Positions 10,680-22,130 are shown, counted from the stretch's first letter. The stretch: DNA of 64,000 nucleotides from Calocera cornea HHB12733 (GCA_001632435.1 KV423935.1:1-64000); one strand, 5' to 3'. Notes: a model not told the origin generated them from the sequence alone. A program made the numbers and translations.

Positions 10680-11920
10680 CTAGTTACGCAGCCAGGCGGT
10701 CTTGGCGAGCTTTTTCCTCTTCTTCGCTTCTGCAAAGCGTTCCTGTCGTTGTAATCAGCGGTCCATCCCGATCCCTAGCGGTAACACAGCAAAGGAGGGA
10801 AGGGAAGGGAAGGGAAGGGAAGGGAAGGGAAGGGAAGGGAAGCGGGACTCACCAAATCCTTCTTCGTGGGCCGCTTGCGCGCTTTGCCCTCCTCCTCCTC
10901 CCGCCGCTTGCGCTCCTCGACCTCCCGCTCCCACTTGTCCGTGTCGAAGTAGACCTCGCTCATCCGCTTCGCGCGCTCGAACTCGCTCATCCGCTCCGGG
11001 CGCTTGGTGGGGTCCGCCTCGAACCGCCCCGTGTGCGCGTTGAACCGCGCTTGGGCGGCGTAGCTGCCTGCTGGACCGCCCGAGGAGGAGGAGGAGAGGG
11101 CGAGGGTCGGGTCCAGGTGGTACAGCAGCGGGTCGATCCCTTCGGAGAGGGCGTTGGAGGGCGGCGCAGCCCAGGGGTTCGTAGCTGCGCTCGCGGCTGC
11201 CGGTATTCCAGCAGCGCCCAGAGCAGCACCGGGCATGCCAGCGGAAGTAGACGCCGCCCCGGAGGTCGACCCGTGTGCTTGTGCGTGTGCCGGCGTTTGG
11301 GAAGCAGGGTCGAGCGGGTTCACCCAGGTCGTCTCCCCCGTCCGGCCGTTGTAGAAGTAGTACGCGTTGTACGCCGGGGCCCAGACGGCCTGCCAGTCTG
11401 TCTGGACGGGCGCGGCAGGGTCGGCCGGGGCGGAAGTGCTTGCAGGTGCTGGTTCGGCCGGTTCGGTAGCAGGAGCAGGAGCAGGAGCAGAGGCGGGATC
11501 CTCCGCCTCCTCGCGATCCTCTGGTTCTTCGTGCTCGTCAGGTTCGTGTGCACCCACATCGATTTCCTGCTCTCCAGCTTCGGGATCTTCCTGCACTGCC
11601 TCTCCATCTCCATCGCCGCCAGTGACCTCTTGGGCCGCCTCAACCTCGGGCTGCTCAGCTTCATTGGCGACCTCCTCTTCTGCCACCTCTGCCACCTGTT
11701 CACCCTCAGCAACCTTCGCCAGCGCAGGATCCTCCTCCTCTTTCTCAAGCTCTGCCGTCGTCAGATCGGTTGGCGGTGACCCAACAACCTCTACTGCAGC
11801 AGCAGTAGTCTCCTGCTCGTGCTCCACCGGCTCAGGCTCCATCGCGACCCTCTTCTCCGCCCTCTCCTCCTCAGGCTGGCTCACCGCCTTCCGCTTGGCC
11901 GACTTGCGTTTCGCGGGCAT
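10680..11920 (-). CDS. WW-domain protein, probably nuclear
   Basis: Two exons (11920-10853 and 10742-10680) encode 376 aa. The protein starts MPAKRKSAKRKA, a basic, nuclear-localisation-like stretch. About 140 acidic and Ala/Pro-rich residues follow, then one WW domain at roughly residues 180-210 (DWQAVWAPAYNAYYFYNGRT, with both Trp and the Tyr pair). A charged helical tail comes next (ERAKRMSEVYFDTDKWERE) and the last exon ends KKLAKTAWLRN. WW domains bind proline-rich ligands, often in splicing or transcription; the partner is unknown. The intron holds a (GGGAA)n tract. An upstream ATG at 11962 would add 14 residues; I prefer 11920 for the basic start. It is divergent with the universal stress gene over 267 bp. 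Confidence 0.8.
10793..10842. repeat. (GGGAA)n microsatellite inside an intron
   Basis: About ten GGGAA units occupy most of the 110-bp intron of the WW-domain gene, starting ten bases from its 5' splice site. In the transcript the tract reads (TTCCC)n; the + strand is G-rich and could form quadruplex structures. Confidence 0.9.
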
Positions 11921-12187
11921 CCCTTGTGTTCTTCGGGGGTCGAGGTCGCAAGTGGCAAGCAAGCTGGCACAGGCGTCTCGCAGTCCAGCCAGTGCACCCA
12001 GTGAGCGTGACAGTGACGAGGGCAGTCACAGGCGGGTGGTGCCCAACCCGCGCCGCCATACGCTGCTCGCCTTCTGCACCGCCACCCGGAATCAGCCGAT
12101 CCGGCCAAGAGGGGACCCTTGACTCGTCGCCCTCTGCAAGGCCCTGCTCTCTGTAGCGCACCGACGGCCCAGGACGAGAGCCCCAAG

Positions 12188-13319
12188 ATGACGTCCCCCT
12201 CGCCCTCCCATTCGTTCTCGCCGCCCCCGCCGCTGCACCCGCACGGCCTCCCCCCCGTCCTCCGCCCCGCGCTCAAGCACTCCATCTCCGCCAACCCGGC
12301 GCTCCCCTCCTCCTCCGCACCCGCCCTCCTCTCCCCGCCCCTCACCTCCCCGCTCACAGCCGGCTCGCCATTCTTCCCCCGCACCCTGAGCACCAGCAGC
12401 TCAATGACCACCCCGCTGCAGGGGTACAAGAACCGCGTCGGCTTCGACACCTTCGGGGAGACGACCACGGAGCTCTTCTCCTTCACCCTCCAGGTCCGTC
12501 CCTCTCCCGCTCGTGTGACCGTATGCCTGACCCTGTGGACGCATCAAGGCCAAATCAGACAACTACGAGAAGACACGCAAGACGCGCATATACCTCTGCG
12601 CCGCCTCCCCGGACGAGAGCGGGCAGGAGGCGCTCGACTGGGCGCTCGAGTGGCTCGTACAGGACGCAGACGAGCTCGTCGTGTTCAGGGGGTTCGAGAT
12701 AGAGGATGCTGCCAGTGCGTGCCCATCCCACCCACCTCCCTCTTTCCCTTTCTCTGCATTCCCTCCGTGCACGGCGATGTTGACCCCCTCTCCAGGCGTA
12801 TCAGAGCAAGACACCCTGCGCGCGCAAGCGCACGCCCTCCTCCTCGAGATCCTCGAGCGCAACAGCGAGCTCGAGTCCGGCCGGCGCAAGCTCTCCGTCA
12901 CCGTCGAGTTCGTCGCGGGCAGGATAACGGACACGATCGAGCGGCTCATCGCCCTCTACCGGCCGGACTCGCTCGTCGTCGGCACCCGCGCGAGGAAGGG
13001 CATGAAGGCGCTTGGCGCGGCCCTCGGTGCGCCGGGGATGGGCAGCGTCTCCCGGTCCGTACCCACCACTCTCCCCCGCTTGCAGAAGACCTGATTAGCC
13101 TCCGCCTTGCGTGCATACATCCAACTTAGATGGTGCGTCTCCCACTCCCCCGTCCCCGTCATCGTCGTCCGCCCGGAAAGGAAGGTGAAGAAGACGCTCG
13201 ACAAGCGGCGGAACGACCCGAAGCGGGCGCAGGAGTTTGAGCTGCTCTCAGAGGTGCTCAGCCGCCAGCCGGGGCTCGCTAACAGCCCGCCCGTCTCGAC
13301 GCATCTGCCGCATAATTGA
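12188..13319 (+). CDS. Universal stress protein (UspA) family protein
   Basis: Four exons (12188-12493, 12549-12714, 12796-13054, 13130-13319) give 306 aa. A low-complexity Ser/Pro-rich N-terminus of about 95 residues precedes a single Usp domain (from about residue 103 to 290). The domain shows the first strand RIYLCAASPDES, the helix GQEALDWALEWL, and the nucleotide-loop signature of the family in VVGTRARKGMKAL followed by GSVSRW and PVPVIVVRP. This is the G-2x-G-9x-G(S/T) pattern expected for ATP-binding members. Fungal long-form Usp proteins of this type are thought to act in stress signalling; no partner can be inferred. It shares a 267-bp divergent promoter region with the WW-domain gene. 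Confidence 0.87.
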
Positions 13320-13690
13320 GCAAGTACAATTCCAATTCCCAGTCCAGTTGGAATTCGTGCGTGGCGCGGGGTCGGGGGGCGGCGACCTGCTCCTGCAGGA
13401 GCGGGCGGGTAGGTGATTCACTCAGGGTTTGTGGGTTGTTCGGGCTCATCGCTGTTGTACGCTCCGGGCGCTAGAGAAGGATACTAGTCACTGCGGCCAG
13501 AGGGCTCCGCGGAATGATACCAAATATTGTCTTCCCCCTGACGTGACTTGGTGCATGCAGGGGCTTCGACTCAGTATGGGCAGACGGCTTGATGCGCCGC
13601 ATGGGCATGCACAGATGCAGTTGCACTCGACGGTATGCATATCCTACACGCTGACCACCTCTCTGCCACACACAGCAGCACACCGCATCT
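13320..13690. other. Convergent intergenic region
   Basis: Lies between the 3' ends of the universal stress gene and NOP53. Presumably it holds both 3' untranslated regions. I see no gene or repeat. Confidence 0.5.
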
Positions 13691-15198
13691 CTAAACGAAG
13701 CGCTTATAATAGTGCCTCTCGACCATCTTCGTCTTGAGCCTCTTCTGCCGCGCAGTGATCGGCATGCGGGGCTCGACCCGCGCGCGCTGCTGCAGGCTCT
13801 CCCACCGCTCGCGGAAGAGGTTCCCCTCAGGCTTCATCTCCCGGAGCGTCTCCGCGAGCTCCTCGCCGAGCTGGACGTCCACGCGCGGCAGGGGGACGAA
13901 ATGCTTGCCGAGCTTCCGGCCCCCCAGGCCGAGCTTGAGCGCCCCGGCCCGCAGCGCCCGGCGCTCGGAGGCCCGCTGCTCCGCCGCCGCCTGGCGCGCC
14001 GCGAGCGACTTGTGCAGCGAGGGCAGGGTGGAGAGCGAGGCCAGCAGCCGCTTCCGCGCTTTCTCCTGCAGCAGCGCGCGCTGCTCCGCAGCGTACTTGG
14101 CCGCCCGCTGCCGCTGCTGCCGCGTCTTCCGCTTCGGCACAGTGCTCTTCACCACGACCACCTCCTGCTCCTCTGCCGCTTCCGCCTCGGCCGCCTCGGC
14201 ATCAGGAGCATCGAGGTCCATCCCCGGCGCCCCCGACGTCGTCCCGTCGTCCTCGAGCCTCAGCGCCTTCACCCGCTCCAGCGCCAGCTTCACCTCCTCC
14301 GCTTTCGCGTACTCGGCCGCTTTTGCAGTCTCCTTTTGGTGCTCTTGCAGGAGCAGCGCGTGATGCGTCTCCATCGTGGGGTTGTAGGACTGTCCGGCGT
14401 GGGGCGGGAGGATGGCAGGGAGGGATATGGACCCCGGGATGGTCTCGTGTCTCGGCCGCTGTTCCTAGAGTCAACAATGCATTAAGTAGGGAAACGAAGA
14501 AAACGGACCTTGAGCTCCTTCTTCCGCACCACATGGCCCACAAAGTCCCACCCCTCCTCCGTAAGCTTCTCAAGCTCGCTATCCCTCGTCGGCCCACTCC
14601 ACACATCATACCCCCCCGCGTGCTTCACAGCCTCCGTCACCTCCGCCTTGCCCCCATCGGCGAACAGCGCGTGCACGCCGGCTTTCCGCCGCAGGTCGTC
14701 CTTGGCTTTGCGCGTGACGTGCTGGGAGGCGGGCTTGGGCGGGCGGGAGAAGACGGCGGGGACGGCCGAGCGCTGGTGGAGGATCTCGAGGGATTTCAGG
14801 GGTTTGCCGAGTTTCTTGCGGACTGAGAGCGCTTCTTAGCAGGAGTTACAACATGACACGTGGGAACTCACCATTCTCATTGCCAGTCAAGTCAACCATG
14901 AACAGCTCCTTGTCGCTCTTCTCATGTAACGGACCACTGAATCACGATATGAGTATCTCACTGGATCCACACTTGGCTGTGCTAACCCAGTCGTCCTTAT
15001 CTCCTCCCTCAGCTCCTCCAACCCCTGCTCGACCTCCCCAATATCGACATGTTTCCTCCACGCCTTCTTGCCCTTCCTGCTCGCCTGCGCATGCTGCGCT
15101 GGTGCACCGAATGCATCTGTGGCAGCCTTCTTCTTCGTCTCAGCAGCTTTGCCTTTTGATAATCCCGGTGTGGGCTTTTTGGTGACAGTAACGGCCAT
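13691..15198 (-). CDS. NOP53: Ribosome biogenesis protein NOP53 (GLTSCR2/PICT1 family)
   Basis: Four exons (15198-14987, 14936-14872, 14822-14509, 14464-13691) give 454 aa. Family hallmarks occur in the right order: the N-terminal RKGKKAWRKHVDIGEVEQGL, the short LFMVDLTGNEN strand, the PGQSYNPTMETHHALL motif in exon 4, a long Ala/Glu/Arg coiled-coil-like region, and the C-terminal LAETLREMKPEGNLFRERWE followed by KRLKTKMVERHYYKRF. NOP53 is a nucleolar 60S assembly factor that recruits the exosome helicase Mtr4 for 5.8S/ITS2 processing. The conserved Leu-Phe-x-Val-Asp segment visible here is the one known to bind the Mtr4 arch. It shares a divergent upstream region with the F-box remnant at 15448. 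Confidence 0.93.
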
Positions 15199-15447
15199 GG
15201 GTATTGTGGTGAAGAAATGCGGAGGTGGCGACCGCGAAGCCCAGCAGACGCCCGATTAATTTTGTGGGAGGTCCCTGGGCGGAAGCAATTCGAAGCCCCT
15301 TATGGCGGGCGCGTGCCCACGAATCGCTTCGGAACAGTCACCGTTGACGCGCTTTTTGCTTTCTTTCGTTTTGTCGACGCTCATCTCAATACCCCATTAT
15401 CATTCATTCGTATAGCCTCCCCAACTGCGGCAAGTGGTTACCTAGCC

Positions 15448-15712
15448 ATGCACATTCTCAGACTTGCCACTGAGCTGATCAGCAACATTATCGACTTCCT
15501 GGACGCGCGGCGGGAGAATAAACATACTGTACGCGCCAGCAGTCACAGAAGATCGTACCAAGGGGATCCCTTATAGTGGACAAAGAAACCAGATGCGTAT
15601 CTCTTGTGGACGTGTTTTGGAAGACACTGGGAAATTGTCGGGGTGCGGACGCCAAGATAAAGAGCACGGATACGCTCGAATTATCATTCACATGTTATCG
15701 GGAACCTCTCGG
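15448..15712 (+). pseudogene. F-box gene remnant with internal deletion
   Basis: An F-box start (MHILRLATELISNIIDFLDA) at 15448-15510 matches the N-termini of the two full F-box genes downstream. About 80 bases later the sequence resumes with SLVDVFWKTLG and SFTCYREP (about 15600-15710), which matches the last exon of those genes (SLNDVFRPVVRD and LITCYRKGE). The 1.2 kb that should lie between, coding for the leucine-rich middle, is missing and the two ends are in different frames. I could not find a splice that restores one frame, so I treat it as a deletion-derived pseudogene rather than a short gene. Confidence 0.7.
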
Positions 15713-15936
15713 AAGCTTTCGCTATTGCCAGGTTACAGGCCATGCACATGTCTGCTGCAAGTGGGATCGTAAACGGCAGGTTGCCTTGGTCACCCTGCAA
15801 AGTGATGTGTAATCAAGAAGCTGGGGACGACGTCATGACCCTTGATAAGAGTGGGCCCGCGGGACCGTTTGCCCTGGCTTGAATCTTAGAAGCCTCTCTG
15901 TGCTGCAGCGCTCATCCATAACGAGCAAAGCCGGGA

Positions 15937-17459
15937 ATGCATCTGCTCGACCTTTCGACCGAATTGCTTATCGATATCGTGGAGCTGTTGGATGAAGCAC
16001 GGGACGTCCTCGCATTGGGTCTTTCGTGCAAGCGCTTGAAGGACATCACCATTCCATTTCCTCTGGAATACCGCTCATTCATTTGGCCGACACACGATGC
16101 CTCATGGATACGTGGGTCGAATGATGTGCAAGCATCCAGCACGATTGCATTAACATCCGGACCCGAAGATCGGCCAAATCCATATGGTGAATTGGGTCTG
16201 GATTGCGAGGACTGGCTGTCCGAGGAACCTCGACGTTGGCGGGCGATTCGGAGTCTATACGTTCACAAGCTGGGCACCAGGACGGCTCCCAGGTTCATGC
16301 AAGGTCAAGAGGCAGCTTCTCGACCAGGTCGCTCGATTCCTCCAGAGATCCTTGCCCAGCTTTCGAAGCCGACGACTGGAGGAGAGGAGTATTACATGCG
16401 AAGCGTCGCACGATTGGAGTACATCATTACTGCATTCTCCAAGGCTCTGCTTCGTGTCCCCCACCTGACGTCCCTCACCTGGAATTGGATTGGTCCTGGG
16501 TCAACTAGTCCGTTATGGGAGGCGATACGTGCACAATCCTCCCTTAAGCGGTTGTCTTTCAATATCGAGTCTCATCCCCTGTTCCTACAATCTTCTGGCA
16601 GTACCTCGGAGGCGATTACTCTTCTCATGAGGATGCTGGATGACTGTCCAAGCTTGGAACAGCTGGCGATCACGGCGCCTGTCTTTCTGAGCTCGCCAGA
16701 CCCACTCGCCCATCCACAACGTGGATGGTTCGAAGATTGCCTTGTCGACCATAGCTGGTCGCAACTACAGAAGCTCGAGCTTGGTCAAATGGTACTTGGG
16801 CCGGCCAAGGGTCGTCATTTAGCCGCCTTCATATCGAGACATCGAGGCCTCAAGCAACTCCGCTTCACCAAAGCATCCTTCCCTGCAACAATACTCAACC
16901 GCATTGCTTTGCCACATCTCACAGACTTCGCCTTTGACACGCCATACTACGCACAATTTCCAGTAGAGCTTCTCTCGATGCTTCCCCAGTTCCCTAGACT
17001 GCAACACTTACAGTTCAGGAACCAAAGTATCCTAGAAGTCCTGTCGGCGGCGCGCCCGTTGAAGGACAGGATCACCGGAATGCCGCTGAATCAAGGGCCT
17101 GCAGCAGAATGGAAAAACATCATGTTTCCCGCCAGCCATGTGGATACCCTTGTACGTGCTTGCTTGCGTCGTGGCTTGCTGCAGGCTCATGCGCCATCCA
17201 GGCAGTCTGGGCGCACTACTTTAACGTGGCCCCCAGGCTACAAACCCTCGTCCTTCGTGCATCTGGGCGTTTGAACGACACCAGCGAGCAGCCCAACGAT
17301 TCCAGTTTGAAGATGCGGCTCAGGCATACGAGAGAAGGTCTGAGTCTCAAGGAGGTGTTCGCGCGGGTGATAGACAATGCGGCACGAGTCGATAGTGAGG
17401 TGCGGGGGCGGGGGAGCACTCTAGATTTATGGATTACATGTGTACGGGACGAGCCCTAG
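15937..17459 (+). CDS. F-box protein with leucine-rich C-terminal region
   Basis: Two exons (15937-17151 and 17202-17459) encode 490 aa. The first 45 residues form an F-box (LLDLSTELLIDIVELLDEARD, then LGLSCKRLKDITIP), which would dock on Skp1 in an SCF ubiquitin ligase. The following 400 residues have regularly spaced leucines like the diverged LRRs of Agaricomycete F-box families. The intron was placed by alignment with the paralogue at 17835: after the cut the frame reads AVWAHYFNVAPRLQTLVLRA in both. The family is strongly expanded in Agaricomycetes, and its substrates are unknown. It is the middle member of a three-locus tandem set, one of which is broken. Confidence 0.82.
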
Positions 17460-17834
17460 CTTTGACATACGCAGAAGGTACGGATATGCACATAGAGTTC
17501 ACCTCATCTCGCACCTTTAACCTTGTAAGAGGGCAATTCGCGGATGAGCTCGGACATGATCGCGTTGGAAGGTGTTGCGGAGTAAGCGTTGCTTACTGTG
17601 TTCTTATAAGCCCTGAGCGGAGGCATCAATGACTCTTTGTGATGCCGTGGTAAGGGATCACACGGTAACAGAGAAGCAACCAACACCACGAGCCTCCAAA
17701 ACCGCGTCGCGTCGCTGTCCCTTACACACCACGACTTGGTGACTGTGTCGGCATCGTCGAGCTAAACTCCTCCTACGTGAGTTTAATACGCGCGTAGCGC
17801 ATCTTGTGTAGATGAAACTGAATTATGATTATGA
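17460..17834 (+). promoter_or_regulatory. Intergenic region between two F-box genes
   Basis: About 375 bases separating the F-box paralogues. No gene, repeat or clear TATA box is visible. Confidence 0.4.
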
Positions 17835-19515
17835 ATGGATGACAGCATGCAGTTGCTGGACTTTCCAGTCGAGATCCTGCAAGAGATTGTCGAGCACGTC
17901 GATGAAGCGCGGGACGTCCTATCACTGGGTCTCACGTGCTCCCGATTCAAAGACATCACGATTCCATTCCCCTTGGAATATCGCGATGTTCTTTGGCCGA
18001 CTCATGATGGGACCTGGCGCGCTGGGTCTTCCGCGGTGAAGGACCCAAACCCGTTCGGGGAGCTCAGTCTGGCATGCGAGGACTTCCTGTCGTCCGCGCC
18101 AATGCGTTGGAGAGCAATACGCGCCATCTCCATCTACAGATGGGGAACGCCTGTCGCTCCAGGTTTCATGCAAGAATACGTGCGAGGTGAAGGATTCATG
18201 CTGCCGCAACTCCCGGTGGATGTCTACGAGGCGCTGACGCGCGCTGCGAACAACCCACAAGAGATCATAGAGCGAGGCACGGCCAGGCATCTCTTCATGG
18301 CGGACAACGTTGCACGCGTGCTCGGTCGTATGCCGTGGATAACTTCGCTCACTTGGCACTGGTTCCCGCCCGACGTCGACAGCGACATGTGGCGGGCCCT
18401 CGATAGGATGCAGAGTCTCCGTCGAATCTCCTTCGTATTCAACACCGACATGACGCATGGCTACACTGGAGCGGCTCTTTCGGAGATCATGGTCAGATTG
18501 GTAGCATCCATCGCCAATTGCAGAGAACTGGAGAAGCTTGTCATCAGCGTGCCCATCGCGAGGAATGGGCATCACGACCCGACCTGGAGCTTCGATCCGA
18601 TCTACGACGCCACCTGGCCGCAACTCCGCTCGCTGGACCTCTCGCACACCCGCATCACATCAAGCTCGAAGTTCATGTTGTTCCTTGGTCGGCATGAGAA
18701 GCTGGAGGAACTTCGCATTTCCGATTCGAGGGTGCCTCCCGAGAAGGTAGTGACGAGCCATCTGCCGAATCTGGTGAATCTCGACGTGCCCAACTTCCGA
18801 CTGGCCCGGACGCTGGTCGAACCCGTGGCTAAACAGGACCTGCGCCCAGTGCATGGTCTGAAGATCCAGTCTTCGTTGTCAAAGAAAGAGTTCATAACGC
18901 TCTGCGACCTCCTTCCCATGATCTCGAGCACGCTGCAGTCGCTCAACATCTGGCTGAACACCACCTCCGACGCCGACGTACCAGCCCTCCTCGAATGTGT
19001 GCCCAACCTGGTCAGTCTTGAGATTACGGGCCACAACGTGAACGAAGTTTTGGCTGCCGCACGGAGAGTGCGCAGTCGTCACACTCTGCAGGCCTTGAAC
19101 TCGGGCCCGATGCGGGATTGGCGGAACATCCGATTCCCGACTGCGTACGCGAACCATCTGGTGACTGACAGTTCTCGCGCACGGCTCCATCGACGACGCT
19201 GATTCACTGGATTAGGCTCGTTGGGCACGTGCTTTTGTCATGGCTCCGAAACTGACAACATTACTTCTCCGATGCACCACCCAACTTCCCGCTCATGGCA
19301 AGCCATCGATGTACGATGAAGAACAGAGCCTCTCGTTGAACGACGTGTTCCGCCCTGTCGTGCGCGATGTTCTCCGGGTGCAGACGCAGGTGATGCAAGG
19401 CAGAGACCTGGGACTGCTGATCACCTGCTATCGAAAAGGAGAGGAGTCACCTGAGAAGAAACATTCTGCAGAGCAGTCTGACCGAGTCACTCAGGTCCCT
19501 CGCGGACCTGCCTGA
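17835..19515 (+). CDS. F-box protein, paralogue of the 15937 gene
   Basis: Exons are 17835-19160 and 19216-19515. The product is 541 aa from the first ATG, or 537 aa from the ATG at 17847. I favour 17847 because MQLLDFPVEILQEIVEHVDE then aligns residue for residue with the starts of the 15448 and 15937 loci. F-box at residues 1-45, then leucine-rich repeats of irregular length (for example LEKLVISVPIAR, LRSLDLSHTRI, LEELRISDSRV). The second exon continues ARWARAFVMAPKLTTLLLRC and ends with a charged tail. Predicted SCF substrate adaptor with unknown target. The intron position is shared with its neighbour, so the pair arose by tandem duplication. Confidence 0.83.
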
Positions 19516-19861
19516 GACGTCTACAATGTCTGGTAACGAAGGGGCTCGATTTATTTCGCATCTTATTCCGTGGCATCTCACCTCTCTCTGTATCAGATTA
19601 GGGCATGCAGCACATAGATAGTAATCAATCATGGTACATCGTACGAAGTCGCAAGATGTATGTGCATGATGTCGCGCATCGACTCAACAAGGGAGACCCT
19701 AGCTATGGAATGAATGATTTTGCGGAGGTGTGGGGGGCCAGCTGGTCGTCGGACGTATTCCGACCGCACGTCATGTCGCCCTCCGCCAGCGAGGGCTTTC
19801 CCCTCGCCCTCGCTCTCCAGCCTTTGCGTCCTCCCCCTGAACCACCGTCCGACTTTGCACT
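19516..19861 (+). promoter_or_regulatory. Intergenic region upstream of the 19862 gene
   Basis: About 350 bases with a CT-rich stretch just before the next ATG, common in fungal promoters. No gene is visible. Confidence 0.4.
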
Positions 19862-20625
19862 ATGTCCACTGAAGAGCTGCCCTACGCGTACGAGGTCATC
19901 CTCTTCAAGCCCAACAAGGCCGACCCCGCCACGACGCGTGAGAAGAACGCGGCGGGGTTCGCGATCCAGAAGACGCACGAGGACTTTGTGAAGTACGCTC
20001 TCGAGGCGCTCAAGGTGGAAGACGACAGCATCGCGCTCAGGATCTTGGAGTGGACGTCGTATGATGTACGTAGGCGCCAGTGAGGGGATACGCTGGAGAC
20101 TGATGAAGGTTTGTAGGGACATATGCGATTCCGGGCCAGCCCTCTGTATGCACTTCCCTACGCGTACTCCGAGGCAGTACTAATGTATGCATCTTCAGGT
20201 ACCCACAGTTCACAGCTGCACGCGAGGGTGCCGCCCTCGGGGTCGTCTCACTCACGCACTTCCACTTCTACGGCCCCCTCTCCTTCTCCACGCCCGTCCC
20301 GGTCTTTGAGGTGATCGACATCACCGTCAAGCCCACCGGCGTCTCCTCCTTCCCCTTCTTCCTTAGCGCGATCAATGAGGCGCTCTCCATCGTCGGTGCC
20401 TACTCTGGGCTCGGATATACGCTCGGCTGGCAGAAGGAGGACCCGAGCAAGGTCATGGTGTTCATTGGGTGGAACAGCGTTGAGCACCATATGGAGGACT
20501 TTAGGAAGAGCGGGGACAATGGCTGGCACAAGTTTCTTGCCAAGTGGGGCCCGGCCAGCGCTCAATACTTCGACGTCAAGGAGATGTATCATATCAAGAC
20601 GACCGCCATTGGGGAGTCGGTATGA
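19862..20625 (+). CDS. Two-repeat alpha/beta-barrel (ABM/Dabb-like) protein
   Basis: Two exons, 19862-20058 and 20199-20625, encode 207 aa. The donor GTATGA at 20059 is the only one found that joins the frames, giving LEWTSYPQFTAAREG across the junction. Each half looks like a ferredoxin-like dimeric alpha-beta barrel repeat: strand (YEVILFKP), helix (HEDFVKYALEAL), strand (IALRILEW) and helix in the first half, and SIVGAYSGLGYTLGWQ, KVMVFIGWNSVEHHMEDF, WHKFLAKW and ASAQYFDVKEM in the second. The family includes monooxygenase-like and stress-responsive barrels, and no catalytic residues identify a reaction. No signal peptide. The assignment is by fold pattern only. Confidence 0.7.
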
Positions 20626-20844
20626 GGGCGAAGTGGAGGCATGAAGTGAGAGTGCGGAGTGGAGGACGGTAGATGTGATCTTAGGGAATCAAGCAAGCAA
20701 GCTCGAATGAATGATAGGCGTAAAGGCGTGATATTGCTCAGCATGTCTTTCGTCTTAGCAATACACCGTGTATCCCGCTGCGCGCACCGGCGCACAACAC
20801 CACATCACCGCTACCCCCGCTCCGGCGTACCCCATGCGATTCGT

Positions 20845-21514
20845 TTAGTAGACGAAGCCGAGGATCTTGCCACCAACGTTCTTCCTCCTGGCCTCCTCGT
20901 GATCTAAGATACCCGACGAAGTGGTCTACGTTCATGTGAGCCACATGCTAATTGCACGGAGGGAAGAAGGACGCACGAGGATGAGCTTCCCGAACTGACG
21001 GGCGGGGAGGAGCAGGTTGACCCAGTTCTCGATGTCCTTGACCTGGATGTTGAAGCGGGGGGAAATGACACCTGTCTTGTTCAGACGGCCCGTCAGTTGG
21101 ATGACGATCTTGCCGGAGCGGTGGTCGTCGATGAGCTCAAACTCTCCGATGTAGCCTACAGAAGATAGCAGTCAGCATATATTCTCACTGTGCATACATG
21201 TTCAAACAGAGAACGGCGCGGCAGGGAAAGACCGTCACTCCGAAGAGGCGGACCCAGAGGTGGGAGAGCGGGTGAAAGTGGGGAAAAGGCGTAGATAAGA
21301 CCGCAGAGGAGCCAGGAGCAACAACTCACCATGCCGTTGCATGACGGAGAGGAACTTGACGATGACCTTGGAGGAGGGGCGGATCATAACCTGGCGCTTG
21401 CCGCGGCGCTCGGCATTGACGATGTTGTTGAGACAGTCGTTCTGTGTTCCTGTCAGCCTGCTCGCCTTCCCTGCGAATAAACGAAACCACGCACAAGGAC
21501 GGATACGCGAACCA
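20845..21514 (-). CDS. RPS22: 40S ribosomal protein uS8 (S22/S15a)
   Basis: Four exons (21514-21494, 21441-21330, 21155-20977, 20925-20845) give exactly 130 aa, the usual length of eukaryotic uS8. The product starts [18 protein letters not shown], continues with [36 protein letters not shown] and [16 protein letters not shown], and ends [11 protein letters not shown]. It binds the central domain of 18S rRNA in the small subunit. The first exon codes only seven residues, typical for intron-rich ribosomal protein genes in basidiomycetes. It is transcribed away from the NmrA-like loci that resume at 22057. Confidence 0.97.
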
Positions 21515-22056
21515 TGATTGATTAAGTGAAGCAGTAAGGTCCGGCGAAAGGGGGATACTGTTTATCGAAGTAAGTCCGCAAGCTCAGAATGAGTGTCGCC
21601 GTGCAAGTTAATGCAGGGCGAGTCAAGCAAGCTATTCACCTGGTCGGGGCGGCGGGCGGTGCGCGAGAGGGTGCTGGGCAGAGGAGGTGTGTCGACGACG
21701 ACGGCAGGCAGGGCAGCATACAGCCGCGGCCAGGGAGCAGGAGTGGCGGAAGCGGACTCAGCCACAGACTCGAGCAACTGTACAGTTCTGCAGAGGACCG
21801 TCGTTTGCCTCCGGTCCGGTGAGGTAAGGGAGATTAGATCACCGTAAGGCAATCAGGGTCCTCGGAGTTACGCCCCCGATGCTCCTCGACCTGGGGCAGT
21901 GGACAACGAACATGGTCCGCCTCCTAATTGTGAAGCACTCGAAATGTCATCCATTTACACTGTAAATGGTTGCTATCCATGCATGCATTTCCTGACAATA
22001 TACCCCCACAAGCACAGGGCCCCGCTCTCCTTTTACCACCCTGAAACTCAGGCCCA
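21515..22056. promoter_or_regulatory. Divergent region between uS8 and an NmrA-like remnant
   Basis: Holds the uS8 promoter on the - strand and a possible TATA-like ACAATATACC at about 21995-22004 ahead of the remnant ATG at 22057. No gene is seen. Confidence 0.4.
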
Positions 22057-22130
22057 ATGTCCAAGAAGCTCATCGTTGACGTCGTCCCCGAGTCAGGCGC
22101 GGCCGGTGTGCAAGCGCCTCGGTCATCTCC
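22057..22130 (+). pseudogene. NmrA-like 5' remnant
   Basis: An ATG followed by TCC AAG AAG CTC ATC GTT reads MSKKLIV, the start shared with the class C genes at 22959 and 24727. The next bases still resemble the glycine-motif coding stretch (GTCGTC, then CGGTGTGCAAG, then CGGTCATC) but are scrambled by small indels, and the similarity then stops. Only the first 25 or so codons survive, so this is a truncated duplicate. Confidence 0.6.

Noticed and set aside
10652..11779. Long open frame antisense to the WW-domain gene
   Set aside because: It mirrors the low-complexity Ala/Glu/Pro coding strand, starts at a non-ATG codon, and has no recognisable domain; the - strand gene has a WW domain and a coherent intron.
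15529..15576. Possible intron that would join the two parts of the F-box remnant
   Set aside because: The available splice sites give either an intron under 25 bases or the wrong frame relative to the homologous C-terminal part.
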